This document shows, one piece after another, positions 12,152 to 21,805 of a stretch of DNA of 64,000 bases. The position numbers and the translations under genes were made by a program. This stretch comes from Kineobactrum salinum. GTDB lineage: Bacteria; Pseudomonadota; Gammaproteobacteria; Pseudomonadales; Halieaceae. The DNA is taken from assembly GCF_010669285.1 (NCBI RefSeq), contig NZ_CP048711.1, positions 3,720,001-3,784,000 of the forward strand, read 5' to 3'. The notes below the pieces were generated by a model. It did no database searches. It was not told the origin of the DNA and was given only the letters and a program-made list of their open reading frames with translations. Positions within the stretch are counted from its first letter, which is position 1. Each line of letters starts with the position of its first letter.

Positions 12152-12238
12152 GGGTTCTCCCTGTCTTGGGCTGCCTGGAAAGGCTGTTCCTTCCTGCCTA
12201 CAAAGTGTTACATAAACCTTTACAGTGCGATTGGTTTG

Positions 12239-12250
12239 TGTATCATAAAT
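12239..12250. promoter_or_regulatory. Candidate paa operator motif before paaZ
   Basis: TGTATCATAAAT lies in the 161-base divergent gap between the hydratase/dehydrogenase gene and paaZ. It is the exact reverse complement of the motif at 8621-8632 in the paaX-paaK gap. Both gaps are far more AT-rich than the genes around them. Assigning the site to PaaX is inference. Confidence 0.45.
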
Positions 12251-12312
12251 GAAATTGCGAATGCACCTATATGGTACATTCGAATTCATCCGGATGACAG
12301 AAGAGAGGTTCT

Positions 12313-14355
12313 ATGAGGCTGCAGAGTTATGTGACTGGTCAGTGGCGGGACGGTACCGGTGAGCCTGTTGTGGTACACAATGCGGTCACTGGCGCACCCC
12401 TGTGCGAAGTCAGCAGCGAGGGCATCGATTTTGCCGCAGTCGTACGGCACGGCCGCGACACCGGCGGCCCGGCCCTGCGGGCGATGACTTTCCACCAGCG
12501 CGCGGCCGCGCTCAAGGACATGGCCAAGCACCTGATGGCCCACAAGGAAGACTTTTACGCACTGTCGGCCAGCACCGGCGCCACCCGCGCCGACGGCTGG
12601 GTGGATATCGAGGGCGGTATCGGCACGGTGTTTACCTATGCCAGCCTGGTCAACCGCGAACTGCCCAACGATGTGGTCATGGTGGAGGGCGAAATGGAGC
12701 GTCTGTCCAAGAATGGCAGCTTTGTCGGCCGTCACATCCTTAGCTCCAAGCCCGGCGTATCGGTGCATATCAACGCCTTCAACTTTCCCTGTTGGGGGAT
12801 GCTGGAAAAAATCGCCCCAAGCCTGGCAGCGGGCGTACCCGTGATCGTGAAGCCGGCGACGCCGACCGCCTACCTGACCGAGGCCGTGGTCCGGGAGATG
12901 ATCGCCGGTGGCTTTTTCCCGGAGGGGTCCATCCAGTTGATCTGTGGTTCGGTGGGCGACCTGCTGGACCAGCTCGAAGAACAGGACGTGGTGACCTTTA
13001 CCGGCTCCGCCAGCACCGGTCGCAAACTGCGCTCGCACCCGAACATCGTCGCCAACTCGGTGCCCTTTACGATGGAGGCGGATTCACTGAACTGCGCCAT
13101 CCTCGGCCAGACGGTACAGCCGGAAGACCCTGAGTTCGAGCTGTTCGTGAAGGAGGTGGCGCGCGAGATGACGGTCAAGGCGGGGCAGAAGTGCACCGCG
13201 ATCCGGCGCGCGATAGTGCCCGCGGACAAACTTGCGGCGGTCAGCGAGGCGCTGCAGGCGCGGCTGGACAAGGCGGTGCTTGGGGACCCGGCAGCTGAGG
13301 GTGTGCGCATGGGGCCATTGGTGGGCCGGGACCAGGCCCGCGACGTGCGCGCCAATGTCCAGCGCCTGGCCCAGGAGTGCGAGATCATCTACGGCGGCGG
13401 CGAGGAATTTGCGCTCACTGGCACGGACAACAGCAGCGGCGCGTTTTTTCCCGCCACCTTGCTGCGTTGCGACGACCCCCTCAACCAATCACTGGTACAC
13501 GAAGTCGAGGCCTTTGGCCCCGTCAGTACCCTGATGCCCTACACCAGCATCGACGACGCGGTGGCCATCGCGCGCCTGGGCAAGGGCAGTCTGGTGGGTT
13601 CACTGTTTACCCACGACGATCAGGAGGCGCGCCGGGTCATTCTGGCCACCGCGCCCTGGCACGGCCGCATGCTGATCATCAACCGCGACTGCGCGGCGGA
13701 ATCCACTGGCCACGGCTCGCCGCTGGCACCGCTGGTGCACGGCGGTCCCGGGCGCGCTGGTGGCGGTGAGGAGCTGGGTGGTATCCGCGCGGTCAAACAC
13801 TATATGCAGCGCACCGCGCTGCAGGGTTCGCCGACCACCCTGATGGCCATCACCTCGGAATACCATCCGGGCGCCCGTGGCTACAGCGACGCGGTCCATC
13901 CTTTCAAGAAGTATTTCGAGGAGCTGCAGATCGGCGAAACCCTGCTCACTCACCGGCGTACCGTGACCGAGGCCGATATCGTCAACTTCGGCTGTATCAG
14001 TGGCGATCATTTCTACGCCCACTTTGACGAGATCGCGGCGAAGGATTCCTTTTTCGGCAAGCGGGTGGCGCATGGCTATTTCGTGATTTCGGCGGCGGCC
14101 GGCATGTTCGTCGATCCGGCGCCGGGCCCGGTCATTGCCAACTACGGTCTGGAAAATCTGCGCTTTATCGAGCCCGTGGCACCCGGTGATACCATCCGTA
14201 CCCGCCTGACAGTGAAGAAGAAGATCAAGAAAAAGCCACGCGGAGACGAAAAACCCAACGGTGTGGTGGTCTGGGCCATCGAAGTGACCAACCAGGCGGA
14301 CGAAGCGGTGGCAGTTTACGATATCATGACGCTTGTTGAACGCCGCGAAGCCTGA
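12313..14355 (+). CDS. paaZ: Oxepin-CoA hydrolase / 3-oxo-5,6-dehydrosuberyl-CoA semialdehyde dehydrogenase
   Basis: A 680-residue two-domain enzyme for ring cleavage in the phenylacetyl-CoA pathway. The N-terminal aldehyde dehydrogenase domain (residues about 1-510) shows the general-base region [13 protein letters not shown] and the catalytic Cys in [13 protein letters not shown] near residue 294. The C-terminal MaoC-type hydratase domain (about 530-680) contains [22 protein letters not shown], with the Asp-His dyad, and [10 protein letters not shown]. Length and order match E. coli PaaZ. An AGAGG ribosome site precedes ATG 12313. It is the first gene of a tight operon paaZ-G-I-J-A-B-C-D-E. 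Confidence 0.97.
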   Translation: MRLQSYVTGQWRDGTGEPVVVHNAVTGAPLCEVSSEGIDFAAVVRHGRDTGGPALRAMTFHQRAAALKDMAKHLMAHKEDFYALSASTGATRADGWVDIEGGIGTVFTYASLVNRELPNDVVMVEGEMERLSKNGSFVGRHILSSKPGVSVHINAFNFPCWGMLEKIAPSLAAGVPVIVKPATPTAYLTEAVVREMIAGGFFPEGSIQLICGSVGDLLDQLEEQDVVTFTGSASTGRKLRSHPNIVANSVPFTMEADSLNCAILGQTVQPEDPEFELFVKEVAREMTVKAGQKCTAIRRAIVPADKLAAVSEALQARLDKAVLGDPAAEGVRMGPLVGRDQARDVRANVQRLAQECEIIYGGGEEFALTGTDNSSGAFFPATLLRCDDPLNQSLVHEVEAFGPVSTLMPYTSIDDAVAIARLGKGSLVGSLFTHDDQEARRVILATAPWHGRMLIINRDCAAESTGHGSPLAPLVHGGPGRAGGGEELGGIRAVKHYMQRTALQGSPTTLMAITSEYHPGARGYSDAVHPFKKYFEELQIGETLLTHRRTVTEADIVNFGCISGDHFYAHFDEIAAKDSFFGKRVAHGYFVISAAAGMFVDPAPGPVIANYGLENLRFIEPVAPGDTIRTRLTVKKKIKKKPRGDEKPNGVVVWAIEVTNQADEAVAVYDIMTLVERREA

Positions 14356-14373
14356 GCCGGGAGAGCCTTGTCC

Positions 14374-15164
14374 ATGTCATATCAGAACATAGAGTTTGTC
14401 ATCGAGCGCGGCGTGGCCCGGCTGACGCTGGACCGCCCCAGGCGCTGAACAGTTTTACCGCGGCGATGCACGCTGAGGTCAACGAGGCGCTGACCCAGGC
14501 CGCCGGGGACAAGGCGGTGCGGGCCGTGCTGCTCACCGGTAACGGACGTGGCTTCTGTGCGGGTCAGGATCTCAACGACCGCGCGGTCGCCTCCGGCGAC
14601 GAAGCCCCCGATCTGGGCGCTTCGGTGGAGCAGTACTACAATCCGTTGATCCGGCTGATCACAGGCATGGAGAAACCCGTAATTTGTGCGGTCAATGGCG
14701 TGGCGGCCGGCGCCGGTGCCAATATCGCACTGGCCTGCGACCTGGTGATCGCGGCCCGCTCGGCCAGCTTTATCGAATCGTTTTGCAAGCTCGGTGTGAT
14801 TCCCGATTCCGGCGGCACCTGGATTCTGCCCCGGCTGGTGGGCATGGCCAGGGCCCGTGGGCTGGCGATGCTGGGACCAAAAGTGTCAGCAGAGCAGGCC
14901 CTGGCCTGGGGCATGATCTGGGAAGTGGTTGACGATGAGCAGTTGCAGGAGCACGCGCTCGGCCTTGCCGAACAGCTGGCCACCCAGCCCACCCGCGGCT
15001 TCGCATTTACCAAGCAGGCGCTGGCGGCCTCCGCCAGCAACTCCCTGGATGCGCAGCTCGAACTGGAAAAGGAGCTGATGCGCGCAGCCGGCAAGACCAG
15101 CGATTATCGGGAGGGCGTGGCCGCCTTTCTGGAAAAACGCAAGCCGCAGTATCGGGGCGAGTAG
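14374..15164 (+). CDS. paaG: Ring-1,2-epoxyphenylacetyl-CoA isomerase, enoyl-CoA hydratase family (frameshift)
   Basis: Crotonase-family protein placed where PaaG is expected; PaaG isomerises the aromatic epoxide to oxepin-CoA. ATG 14374 gives MSYQNIEFVIERGVARLTLDRP, then the frame breaks at the CCCC run 14436-14439. One extra C gives DRPQALNSFTAAMHAEVNEAL, joining the second frame. Repaired length is about 263 residues, normal for PaaG. Motifs: GNGRGFCAGQDLNDR (first oxyanion loop), VNGVAAGAGANIALACDLVIAA, and the PDSGGTWILPRLVG segment whose Asp is the PaaG-type catalytic acid. The C-terminal YREGVAAFLEKRKPQYRGE is classical PaaG. The stop overlaps the paaI start by one base. Confidence 0.93.
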
Positions 15165-15649
15165 TGGAAGCCGGGAAGCAGCAATTGGCACAGGCCTGCG
15201 GCGCGGCGCTGTGGGTGGGCGACAAAGCCTGTCAGGCTCACGGCATCGAACTGCAGGAGATCACGGCGGGCGGTGCGGTCATGTCGATGACAGTGCGGGA
15301 CGACATGGTCAACGGCCACGCGATCTGTCACGGTGGCTTCATCTTTGCGCTGGCGGACAGCAGTTTCGCCTACGCCTGCAACAGTGAAAATTTCAACACG
15401 GTAGCTGCCGGCGCGCGGATCGAGTTTCTGGCGCCGGCGCGGCTCGGCGAGACGCTGACTGCCCGTGCCCGGCAGGTGATCCAGCGCGGGCGCACCGGCC
15501 TCTACGATGTTGAGGTCAGCAATCAGCAGGGGGACGTAATCGCGCTGTTTCGCGGCAATTCCCACCGTATCGGCGGCCAGCTGGTCGCAACAGCAAACTC
15601 CGGCGATGTCGATCAGACGGCCGGGCCAGCAACGGGAGAACCGGTTTAA
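15164..15649 (+). CDS. paaI: Hydroxyphenylacetyl-CoA thioesterase PaaI
   Basis: A hotdog-fold thioesterase of 161 residues starting at a GTG that shares one base with the paaG stop. The signature [23 protein letters not shown] contains the HGG-x-x-x-x-x-x-D catalytic pattern of the PaaI subgroup. PaaI clears dead-end CoA esters to release trapped CoA. The tail after SHRIGG (about 22 residues) is longer than usual and low in complexity. The stop overlaps the paaJ start (TAATG), so translation is probably coupled. Confidence 0.95.
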   Translation: MEAGKQQLAQACGAALWVGDKACQAHGIELQEITAGGAVMSMTVRDDMVNGHAICHGGFIFALADSSFAYACNSENFNTVAAGARIEFLAPARLGETLTARARQVIQRGRTGLYDVEVSNQQGDVIALFRGNSHRIGGQLVATANSGDVDQTAGPATGEPV

Positions 15650-16851
15650 TGCAAGACGCTTTTATCTGTGATGCAGTGCGTACCCCTATCGGCCGCTACG
15701 GTGGTGCTCTGTCCGCGGTACGCGCGGATGATCTGGGAGCGATCCCGCTGCGGGCGCTGCAGCAGCGCAATCCGGGAGTGGCCTGGGATCAGGTCGACGA
15801 CGTCTGGTACGGCTGCGCCAATCAGGCGGGGGAAGACAATCGCAATGTCGCGCGCATGAGTGCGCTGCTGGCGGGTCTGCCGGCGACGGTGCCGGGCGTG
15901 ACCGTCAATCGCCTGTGTGGCTCGGGCATGGATGCGATCGGCTCCGCCGCGCGCGCGATCAAGTGTGGCGAGGCGCAACTGGCCATTGCCGGCGGCGTGG
16001 AGTCCATGTCGCGGGCCCCGTTTGTGGTCGCCAAGGCTGCCACTGCCTTCAGCCGCGACGCGCAGATGTACGACACCACCATTGGCTGGCGTTTCGTCAA
16101 CAAGCTGATGCAGCAACAGTATGGTATCGATTCGATGCCGGAAACTGCGGAGAACGTGGCCCGGGATTTCGGTATAGAGCGCGAGGCGCAGGATGCCTTT
16201 GCGCTGCGCAGCCAGCAGCGTACCCAGGCGGCCCAGGAGGCGGGCCGCTTCGACGCCGAGTTGGTGCCGGTCAGCATCCCGCAGCGCAAGGGCGACCCGC
16301 TGCTGGTCAGCGTCGACGAACATCCGCGGGCGACCTCTCTGGAGGCGCTGGCAAAGCTGCCGACACCGTTTCGCGACAACGGCACCGTTACCGCGGGCAA
16401 TGCCTCGGGCGTCAACGATGGTGCCTGCGCGCTGGTGCTGGCCTCGGCAGCCGCAGCGGACGCCCAGGGCCTGACGCCCCGGGCACGGGTGGTGGCAATG
16501 GCCAGCAGCGGCCTGGAGCCGCGCATCATGGGCTACGGGCCGGTGGCGGCGACACAGAAAGTACTGGCGCTGGCCAGCCTGACGCTGGCAGACATGGACC
16601 TGATAGAACTGAACGAGGCTTTTGCCGCGCAGGGGCTGGCAGTATTGCGGGGGCTGGGGCTGGCCGATGACGAGTCCCGGGTCAACCCCAACGGCGGCGC
16701 GATCGCGCTGGGCCACCCGCTGGGCATGAGTGGCGCCCGCCTGGTCACCACCGCGATGTATGAACTGCAGCGGCGCGATGGCCGCTACGCCCTGTGCACC
16801 ATGTGTATCGGCGTGGGGCAGGGCATCGCGCTGGTGATTGAACGTGTGTAG
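15649..16851 (+). CDS. paaJ: 3-oxoadipyl-CoA / 3-oxo-5,6-dehydrosuberyl-CoA thiolase
   Basis: A 400-residue thiolase with both catalytic regions intact: [19 protein letters not shown] (acyl-accepting Cys near residue 90), [12 protein letters not shown] (His) and [14 protein letters not shown] (second Cys). [16 protein letters not shown] and [13 protein letters not shown] are standard. Position in the operon and the adipyl-type sequence identify it as PaaJ, which releases acetyl-CoA at two pathway steps and leaves succinyl-CoA. Its ATG overlaps the paaI stop. Confidence 0.95.
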   Translation: MQDAFICDAVRTPIGRYGGALSAVRADDLGAIPLRALQQRNPGVAWDQVDDVWYGCANQAGEDNRNVARMSALLAGLPATVPGVTVNRLCGSGMDAIGSAARAIKCGEAQLAIAGGVESMSRAPFVVAKAATAFSRDAQMYDTTIGWRFVNKLMQQQYGIDSMPETAENVARDFGIEREAQDAFALRSQQRTQAAQEAGRFDAELVPVSIPQRKGDPLLVSVDEHPRATSLEALAKLPTPFRDNGTVTAGNASGVNDGACALVLASAAAADAQGLTPRARVVAMASSGLEPRIMGYGPVAATQKVLALASLTLADMDLIELNEAFAAQGLAVLRGLGLADDESRVNPNGGAIALGHPLGMSGARLVTTAMYELQRRDGRYALCTMCIGVGQGIALVIERV

Positions 16852-16878
16852 AGAACGATTGGCAACAGGAGAGCAGCG

Positions 16879-17847
16879 ATGAGCAGCACCATGTCACAAC
16901 CCGACGCAGCACAGCAGGAAACCCTGTTCCAGACCCGGATCGACGCCGAGGAAAAAATCGAGCCGAAGGACTGGATGCCGGAAAAATACCGGCAGAACCT
17001 GATCCGCCAGATCTCCCAACATGCGCACTCGGAAGTGATCGGCATGCAGCCCGAGGGCAACTGGATTACCCGGGCCCCAACCCTGCACCGCAAGTGTGTG
17101 TTGCTGGCCAAGGTCCAGGATGAGGGTGGCCACGGCCTGTATCTGTACAGCGCCGCCGAAACCCTGGGCATCACCCGGGAGGAGTTGATCGAAGGCCTGC
17201 ATTCCGGCAAGGCCAAATACGCGTCGATCTTCAACTACCCATCCCTGACCTGGGCCGACATGGGCGCGATTGGCTGGCTGGTCGACGGTGCGGCGATTGT
17301 CAACCAGGTCTCCCTGCAGCGCACCTCCTACGGGCCCTATTCCCGCGGTATGGTACGAATCTGCAAGGAGGAGAGCTTTCACCAGCGGCAGGGCTACCAC
17401 ATCATGATGACCCTGGCCCGCGGCAGTGCCGAACAGAAGGCCATGGCCCAGGATGCACTGGACCGGTTCTGGTGGCCGTCACTGATGATGTTCGGCCCCC
17501 ACGACGCTGAATCCGCGCACTCGGCGCAGTCGATGAAATGGAAGATCAAGCGCCAGAGCAACGATGAGCTGCGGCAGAAATTTGTCGACCAGTCTGTCAA
17601 GCAGGCGGAAGTGATCGGGCTGACGATTCCCGATCCGGATCTGAAATGGAACGAGGAGCGCGGCCACTACGATTTCGGTGAAATCGACTGGGAGGAATTC
17701 ACCCGGGTCATCAATGGTGATGGCATGTGCAACCGGCAGCGTCTGGCTCACCACATCCGGGCGCACGAAGAGGGGCAGTGGGTGCGTGACGCCATTACCG
17801 CCCATGAGGCCAAGCAACGCGAGCGCGCAGCCAGCGCAGCTGCGTAG
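16879..17847 (+). CDS. paaA: Phenylacetyl-CoA 1,2-epoxidase subunit PaaA
   Basis: The 322-residue catalytic subunit of the soluble diiron epoxidase PaaABCE. Characteristic sequence: [52 protein letters not shown] (a di-iron E-x-x-H) and [17 protein letters not shown] (second E-x-x-H with nearby His). The length is normal. It is followed by paaB after 17 bases. Confidence 0.98.
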   Translation: MSSTMSQPDAAQQETLFQTRIDAEEKIEPKDWMPEKYRQNLIRQISQHAHSEVIGMQPEGNWITRAPTLHRKCVLLAKVQDEGGHGLYLYSAAETLGITREELIEGLHSGKAKYASIFNYPSLTWADMGAIGWLVDGAAIVNQVSLQRTSYGPYSRGMVRICKEESFHQRQGYHIMMTLARGSAEQKAMAQDALDRFWWPSLMMFGPHDAESAHSAQSMKWKIKRQSNDELRQKFVDQSVKQAEVIGLTIPDPDLKWNEERGHYDFGEIDWEEFTRVINGDGMCNRQRLAHHIRAHEEGQWVRDAITAHEAKQRERAASAAA

Positions 17848-17864
17848 ACGGAGGGAAGCAATCC

Positions 17865-18149
17865 ATGTCGGAACACATGAAACTGTACGAAGTCTTTATC
17901 CGCTCCCGCCGCGGGCTGGATCACAAGCATGTGGGCAGCCTGCACGCGGAGGATCCGGCACAGGCGCTGGAGTACGCGCGCGATGTCTATACCCGTCGCA
18001 GTGAGGGAGTCAGTATCTGGGTGGTGAACTCCTCGGATATTGTCGCCTCCCAGGAGGGCGACTGCGAGAGTTTCTACGATCCGCTCGATGACAAACCCTA
18101 CCGTCATGCAACGCACTATGAGTTGCCTGACGAAGTCAACAGCATGTGA
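17865..18149 (+). CDS. paaB: Phenylacetyl-CoA 1,2-epoxidase subunit PaaB
   Basis: A 94-residue protein with the standard PaaB sequence: LYEVFIRSRRGLDHKHVGSLHAEDP, LEYARDVYTRRSEGVSIWVV, and DPLDDKPYRHATHYELP. PaaB bridges PaaAC heterodimers in the epoxidase complex. Good spacing to paaA and paaC on both sides supports a single operon. Confidence 0.97.
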   Translation: MSEHMKLYEVFIRSRRGLDHKHVGSLHAEDPAQALEYARDVYTRRSEGVSIWVVNSSDIVASQEGDCESFYDPLDDKPYRHATHYELPDEVNSM

Positions 18150-18159
18150 GGTGGAACCA

Positions 18160-18927
18160 ATGACTGCTAGCGATACGCAGCAAGCAACCCGGCAATATGC
18201 AGTACGCCTGGGTGACGACGCCTTGATTCTGGGCCACCGTTTGTCGGAGTGGTGCAGCAACGGGCCGTTTCTTGAAGAAGACCTGGCGCTGACCAATGTC
18301 GCGCTGGATTTCATCGGCCGCGCCCGCATGTTCTACGGCTACGCCGCGGAACTGACCGGCGGTGACTGTACCGAAGATACACTGGCCTACCAGCGCGACT
18401 GCCGCGAGTTCCGCAATCTGTTGCTGCACGAGCTACCGATCGGGGACTTCGCCTTCACCATGGCCCGGCAGTATCTGCTGGACGAGTACACGCTGGCCTT
18501 CATGCAACAGTTGCAGCAGTCCGCAGATGCCACCCTGGCCGCCATCGCGGCCAAGAGCGTCAAGGAGTCCCGCTATCATCTGCGCCGCAGTCACGACTGG
18601 ATGCTGCGACTGGGCGATGGCACCCCGGAGAGTCACGAGCGGATGCAGAAGGCACTGGAGCAATTGTGGGGCTACACTCATGAGCTGTTCGATATGGACG
18701 CGCTGGAACAGGAGCTGGCAGAGGCCGGCATAGCCGTCGACTGCGCTGCGCTGCAGCCGGCCTGGGAACGCTCAGTACGGGCCACGCTCGCGGAAGCGAC
18801 CCTGGCACTGCCCACCGCGGAGTGGGCAGTGCGCGGTGGGCGCAATGGTATCCATACCGAGTCGCTGGGGCATTTGCTCAGCGAGCTGCAGTTCGTGCAG
18901 CGTGCCTACCCCGGCCTGTCCTGGTGA
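18160..18927 (+). CDS. paaC: Phenylacetyl-CoA 1,2-epoxidase subunit PaaC
   Basis: The structural ferritin-like subunit of the epoxidase, 255 residues from ATG 18160. I chose this start because MTASDTQQATRQYAVRLGDDALILGHRLSEW is the usual N-terminus and it follows paaB by 10 bases; the open frame extends further upstream through paaB in another frame. Motifs: NGPFLEEDLALTNVALDFIGRARMFYGYA and KSVKESRYHLRRSHDWMLRLGDGTPES. GGRNGIHTESLGHLLSELQFVQRAYPG is the classical end. Confidence 0.97.
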   Translation: MTASDTQQATRQYAVRLGDDALILGHRLSEWCSNGPFLEEDLALTNVALDFIGRARMFYGYAAELTGGDCTEDTLAYQRDCREFRNLLLHELPIGDFAFTMARQYLLDEYTLAFMQQLQQSADATLAAIAAKSVKESRYHLRRSHDWMLRLGDGTPESHERMQKALEQLWGYTHELFDMDALEQELAEAGIAVDCAALQPAWERSVRATLAEATLALPTAEWAVRGGRNGIHTESLGHLLSELQFVQRAYPGLSW

Positions 18928-18934
18928 GCCCTGC

Positions 18935-19482
18935 ATGATGACTGCCAGCGGCGGAGACAAGGAGCATATTCCGCTGCTGCCGGCGGAAGAGCACGAGCGC
19001 CGAGAGCGCCGGGCCCTCTCTCCGGTACCAGCCCTGTGGGACTTGCTGGATGAGGTCACCGATCCGGAGATTCCGGTGATCAGTTTGTGGGAATTGGGTG
19101 TACTGCAGGATATCGAGCTGCGCGACGGCACCGTGGTCGTCACGATCACACCCACCTACTCGGGCTGTCCGGCGATGACAGTAATGACCGAGGACATCGG
19201 CCTGGCCCTGACCGCTGCCGGTTATCCGCAACACGAGATCAGGACCCGGCTGTCGCCGGCCTGGTCCACTGCCTGGATGACCCCGGCGGCACAGGAAAAA
19301 CTGCGGGCCTACGGCATCGCGCCGCCCGGACCGGGTTGCGCCGGCGAAGCGGTGGATATCCGCTGCCCCATTGCGGTTCCGCTGAAGTGCGCCCGGTCAG
19401 CGAATTCGGCTCCACCGCCTGCAAGGCGCTGTACCAGTGCCGCGCCTGCGGGGAACCATTCGATCATTTCAAGCCGATTTAG
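18935..19482 (+). CDS. paaD: Epoxidase maturation protein PaaD, DUF59/MIP18 family (frameshift)
   Basis: PaaD is needed for assembly of the Fe-S reductase PaaE or the complex. From ATG 18935 it shows the DUF59 core LLDEVTDPEIPVISLWELGVL and TITPTYSGCPAMTVM. The frame then breaks at the CCCC run 19366-19369. One added C gives the zinc-ribbon-like ending with CPHCGS and CRACGEPFDHFKPI, stop 19480-19482, about 182 residues. Without repair the frame reads straight into paaE and imitates a PaaD-PaaE fusion, which I consider false. It starts 7 bases after paaC. Confidence 0.93.
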
Positions 19483-19495
19483 GAACAGAGATATT

Positions 19496-20587
19496 ATGGC
19501 TGCTGCTACCCAGTTCTATCCGCTCACCGTCGCCGCTGTCGAGCCGGAAACCGACAAGGCCATCAAGGTCAGCCTGGCCGTGCCGGCCGAGTTGCGAGAT
19601 GCCTTCCGCTATCAGCCGGGCCAATATCTCACATTGCAGGCCATGGTGGACGGGGAGCCGGTGCGGCGCTCCTATTCCATCTGCTCGGGCATCAATGATC
19701 CGCAGCCGCAGATCGCGATCAAGCGGGTGGAAGGCGGAGTTTTCTCCAACTTCGCCAACGATTCGCTGAGCCCCGGTACGTCGCTGGAGGTGATGCCGCC
19801 ACAGGGGACGTTCCACGTCCCACTCGATCCACAACGGGAGGGCAATTACCTGTTTATCGCATCTGGCAGCGGTATCACGCCGGTCATCTCCAATATCAGG
19901 TCAATCCTGGAGACCGAGCCCCACAGCCGTGTCACCCTGCTGTACGGCAATCAGCGCACCGCGACGATGATGTTCCGGGAGGCATTGAGCTTCCTGAAAA
20001 ACCGCTACCTGTCCCGGTTTCACTGGGTCAACATCCTCAGCCGGGAAGACCAGGGCGCCGAGGTGTTGAATGGCCGCCTGAACAATCGCAAGGGCGCGGA
20101 ACTGAACCGATGCCTGATCCAACTGGGCAGCTACGACGAATATTTCATTTGCGGCCCAGAATCGATGATCTCTGAGGTCTCCCGCGGCCTGCGGAGCACC
20201 GGTGTCGACGAGGCCCATATCCACTACGAACTGTTTGCCAGCTCCGCCGACGACGCCCGCCAGGTGATCGAGAAACACCATGCCCGCGCCAGGGAATACG
20301 GCGGCCGGCTCAGCCGCGTCGCGGTGATTCGCGACGGCCGCCGGATCGACTTTGAGCTGGGCGCCGACGGCGAGAATGTCCTCGATGCCGGTATCGGCCA
20401 GGGGTTGGATCTGCCCTATTCCTGCAAGAACGGCGTGTGTTCCACCTGCAAGGCGAAACTGGTGGAGGGTGAGGTCGACATGGACATCACCCACGGTCTG
20501 GAGCCGGGCGAGATCGAGCAGGGTTACATTCTCACCTGCCAGGCCCACCCGGTCAGCGACAGCGTGGTGGTCGACTTCGACCAGTAG
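19496..20587 (+). CDS. paaE: Phenylacetyl-CoA 1,2-epoxidase reductase PaaE
   Basis: A 363-residue NADPH:ferredoxin-type reductase passing electrons to PaaA. Domain order: FAD-binding barrel with PGQYLTLQAMVDGEPVRRSYS, NADP-binding domain with IASGSGITPVISNIRS and LLYGNQRT, CGPESMI, then a C-terminal plant-type 2Fe-2S domain with PYSCKNGVCSTCKAKLVEG and ILTCQAHP (four Cys ligands). ATG 19496 follows paaD by 13 bases. The last gene of the operon. Confidence 0.97.
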   Translation: MAAATQFYPLTVAAVEPETDKAIKVSLAVPAELRDAFRYQPGQYLTLQAMVDGEPVRRSYSICSGINDPQPQIAIKRVEGGVFSNFANDSLSPGTSLEVMPPQGTFHVPLDPQREGNYLFIASGSGITPVISNIRSILETEPHSRVTLLYGNQRTATMMFREALSFLKNRYLSRFHWVNILSREDQGAEVLNGRLNNRKGAELNRCLIQLGSYDEYFICGPESMISEVSRGLRSTGVDEAHIHYELFASSADDARQVIEKHHARAREYGGRLSRVAVIRDGRRIDFELGADGENVLDAGIGQGLDLPYSCKNGVCSTCKAKLVEGEVDMDITHGLEPGEIEQGYILTCQAHPVSDSVVVDFDQ

Positions 20588-20921
20588 TAAGCGTTGCCGA
20601 AAATAGGCACTTTTAGAGGGGCGCAGGAACGACTCATAATCGAACGGAACTGACTTTAGATTTTTGGGGCTCCGTAGCCCGGTCAACATCCTGGAAGGGG
20701 TGCTTTCGAGACACGCCGTAAACCCATCCATGGGGGCTCGGATGCGACATCCATGTCGCATACGGTCTCGAAAGCACCCCTACCAGGACGTCGACCTGCC
20801 ACCGGAGTGAGCCATAGTAAGTGTCATTCGCCGATAGACAATTTTGGGCAACCGACTAGTTTCTAACTATTTTTGTGCATCTCTAACTGACTAATGGCCA
20901 TTGCAGGCCGACCGTACAGAT
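20588..20921. other. Gap between paaE and the Lrp-type gene
   Basis: A 334-base non-coding gap between convergent genes. Apart from the hairpin repeat at 20696-20781 there is only a small GC hairpin (20667-20680, GGGCT/AGCCC) without a T-run in the right place and an AT-rich stretch at 20810-20890. I see no gene or RNA gene. Confidence 0.7.
20696..20781. repeat. Hairpin repeat, copy 1 (conserved 52-base apex, private stem)
   Basis: A 17-bp perfect stem (20696-20712 with 20765-20781; the arm includes GGGGTGCTTTCGAGAC) encloses a 52-base apex. The apex holds its own palindrome ATGCGACATCCATGTCGCAT and the shorter CCCATCCATGGG. The apex recurs in inverted orientation at 21516-21567 with 3 differences in 52, but the stem there is unrelated. 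It sits between the convergent ends of paaE and the lrp-type gene, where it could act as a two-way terminator. Extragenic palindromes of this general look occur in several marine gammaproteobacteria (from memory, not checked). Confidence 0.85.
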
Positions 20922-21395
20922 CTAACGCTCAGCCATCCCCTGGTCGAGCGGCAGTGCAGTGTCCAGTTTCACTTCCCGCAGCGCGATATTGGACTTGATC
21001 TGCGAGATCTGCGGTATCGAGAACAGGAACTCCTCCAGGAAGCGGTCGAAGGACTCGATGCTTTGGGTCACCACCCGCAGGATGAAATCCGCGTCCCCGG
21101 TGGTGACAAAACACTCCATCACCTCCGGCCGCTGCCGGATGGCCTCTTCGAACGGCGCGGTGCTCTCGCGCACATGGCGCGCCAGCGTGATATGGATAAA
21201 GGCGCAGAGGTTGAGCTTGACCCGTGTGCGGTCCAGCAGCGCTGCATAGCCGGAAATGACGCCACTCTCCTCCAGCGCCCGCACCCGGCGCCAGCAGGCC
21301 GCCGGCGAAATGCCGGCGACCTCCGCCAGCCGCTGGTTGCTGAGGCGGCCGTCGGCCTGCAGGGCCTGCAGAATTCTGATATCGGTACGGTCCAT
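20922..21395 (-). CDS. Lrp/AsnC-family transcriptional regulator
   Basis: A 157-residue regulator. The N-terminal helix-turn-helix is typical (DRTDIRILQALQADGRLSN, AEVAGISPAACWRRVRALEE, GVISGYAALLD), followed by the ligand-binding RAM domain with CFVTTGDADFILRVV. This family senses amino acids or related acids. It is divergent from the aryl-pyruvate oxidoreductase gene and lies beside paaE, so it may control that enzyme in response to an aromatic amino acid or keto acid (inference). It is bracketed by the two inverted hairpin-repeat copies. Confidence 0.93.
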   Translation of the reverse strand: MDRTDIRILQALQADGRLSNQRLAEVAGISPAACWRRVRALEESGVISGYAALLDRTRVKLNLCAFIHITLARHVRESTAPFEEAIRQRPEVMECFVTTGDADFILRVVTQSIESFDRFLEEFLFSIPQISQIKSNIALREVKLDTALPLDQGMAER

Positions 21396-21442
21396 TGCTG
21401 TTCGCCTTGTAGGTGGTGGTTATTTCTCACTGCTGTCCCACA

Positions 21443-21488
21443 GGTTGGTTACCAGGGTAGAGACAATAGGCTGGCTACCAAGGTAGAG
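21443..21488. repeat. Imperfect 20-bp direct repeat in the lrp/ior promoter region
   Basis: GGTTGGTTACCAGGGTAGAG at 21443-21462 is repeated as GGCTGGCTACCAAGGTAGAG at 21469-21488 (17 of 20 identical, 26-base period). A 26-base period is about two and a half helical turns. The second unit runs into the outer stem of hairpin copy 2. It could be an Lrp-type binding array or part of the repeat element's history. Confidence 0.5.
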
Positions 21489-21597
21489 CCATCGGCCGGG
21501 GGCGGTATTCAAGACCGTATGCGACATGGATGTCGCATCCGAGCCCCCAGGGACGGGTTCACGGCGTGTCTTGAATACCGCCCCCGGTCGATGGCTC
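21486..21597. repeat. Hairpin repeat, copy 2 (inverted relative to copy 1)
   Basis: A 19-bp perfect stem (21497-21515 with 21568-21586; CGGGGGCGGTATTCAAGAC) is prolonged by a two-base near-match and nine more pairs (21486-21494 with 21589-21597). It encloses a 52-base apex that is, on the minus strand, the copy-1 apex with 3 substitutions. It lies in the divergent promoter gap between the Lrp gene and the ior gene, so a terminator role is less natural here. The stem shares no sequence with copy 1 except the innermost GAC/GTC. Confidence 0.85.
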
Positions 21598-21805
21598 GGC
21601 GGTCGGAGTGCCAACCTGCGACCGAAAACTCGCCACTCATAGCCAAATACTCTGTGAGAATATGAAAGAGTAATGGATATTTCTATAATGACTCTAATTG
21701 TGGAATAAAATTCACCTGAATGCCATTTCAGGCTAAGAAAAAGGAAGCACATTTCGCGAAATAGGGTCTAAAGTGAAGAGATATTCTCTGTGCCGGAACC
21801 CTGCC

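Noticed and set aside
18836-20587. A continuous frame that looks like a PaaD-PaaE fusion protein
   Set aside because: The join reads through a C-run (19366-19369). Adding one C restores the normal PaaD zinc-ribbon end and stop, and PaaE has its own start at 19496.
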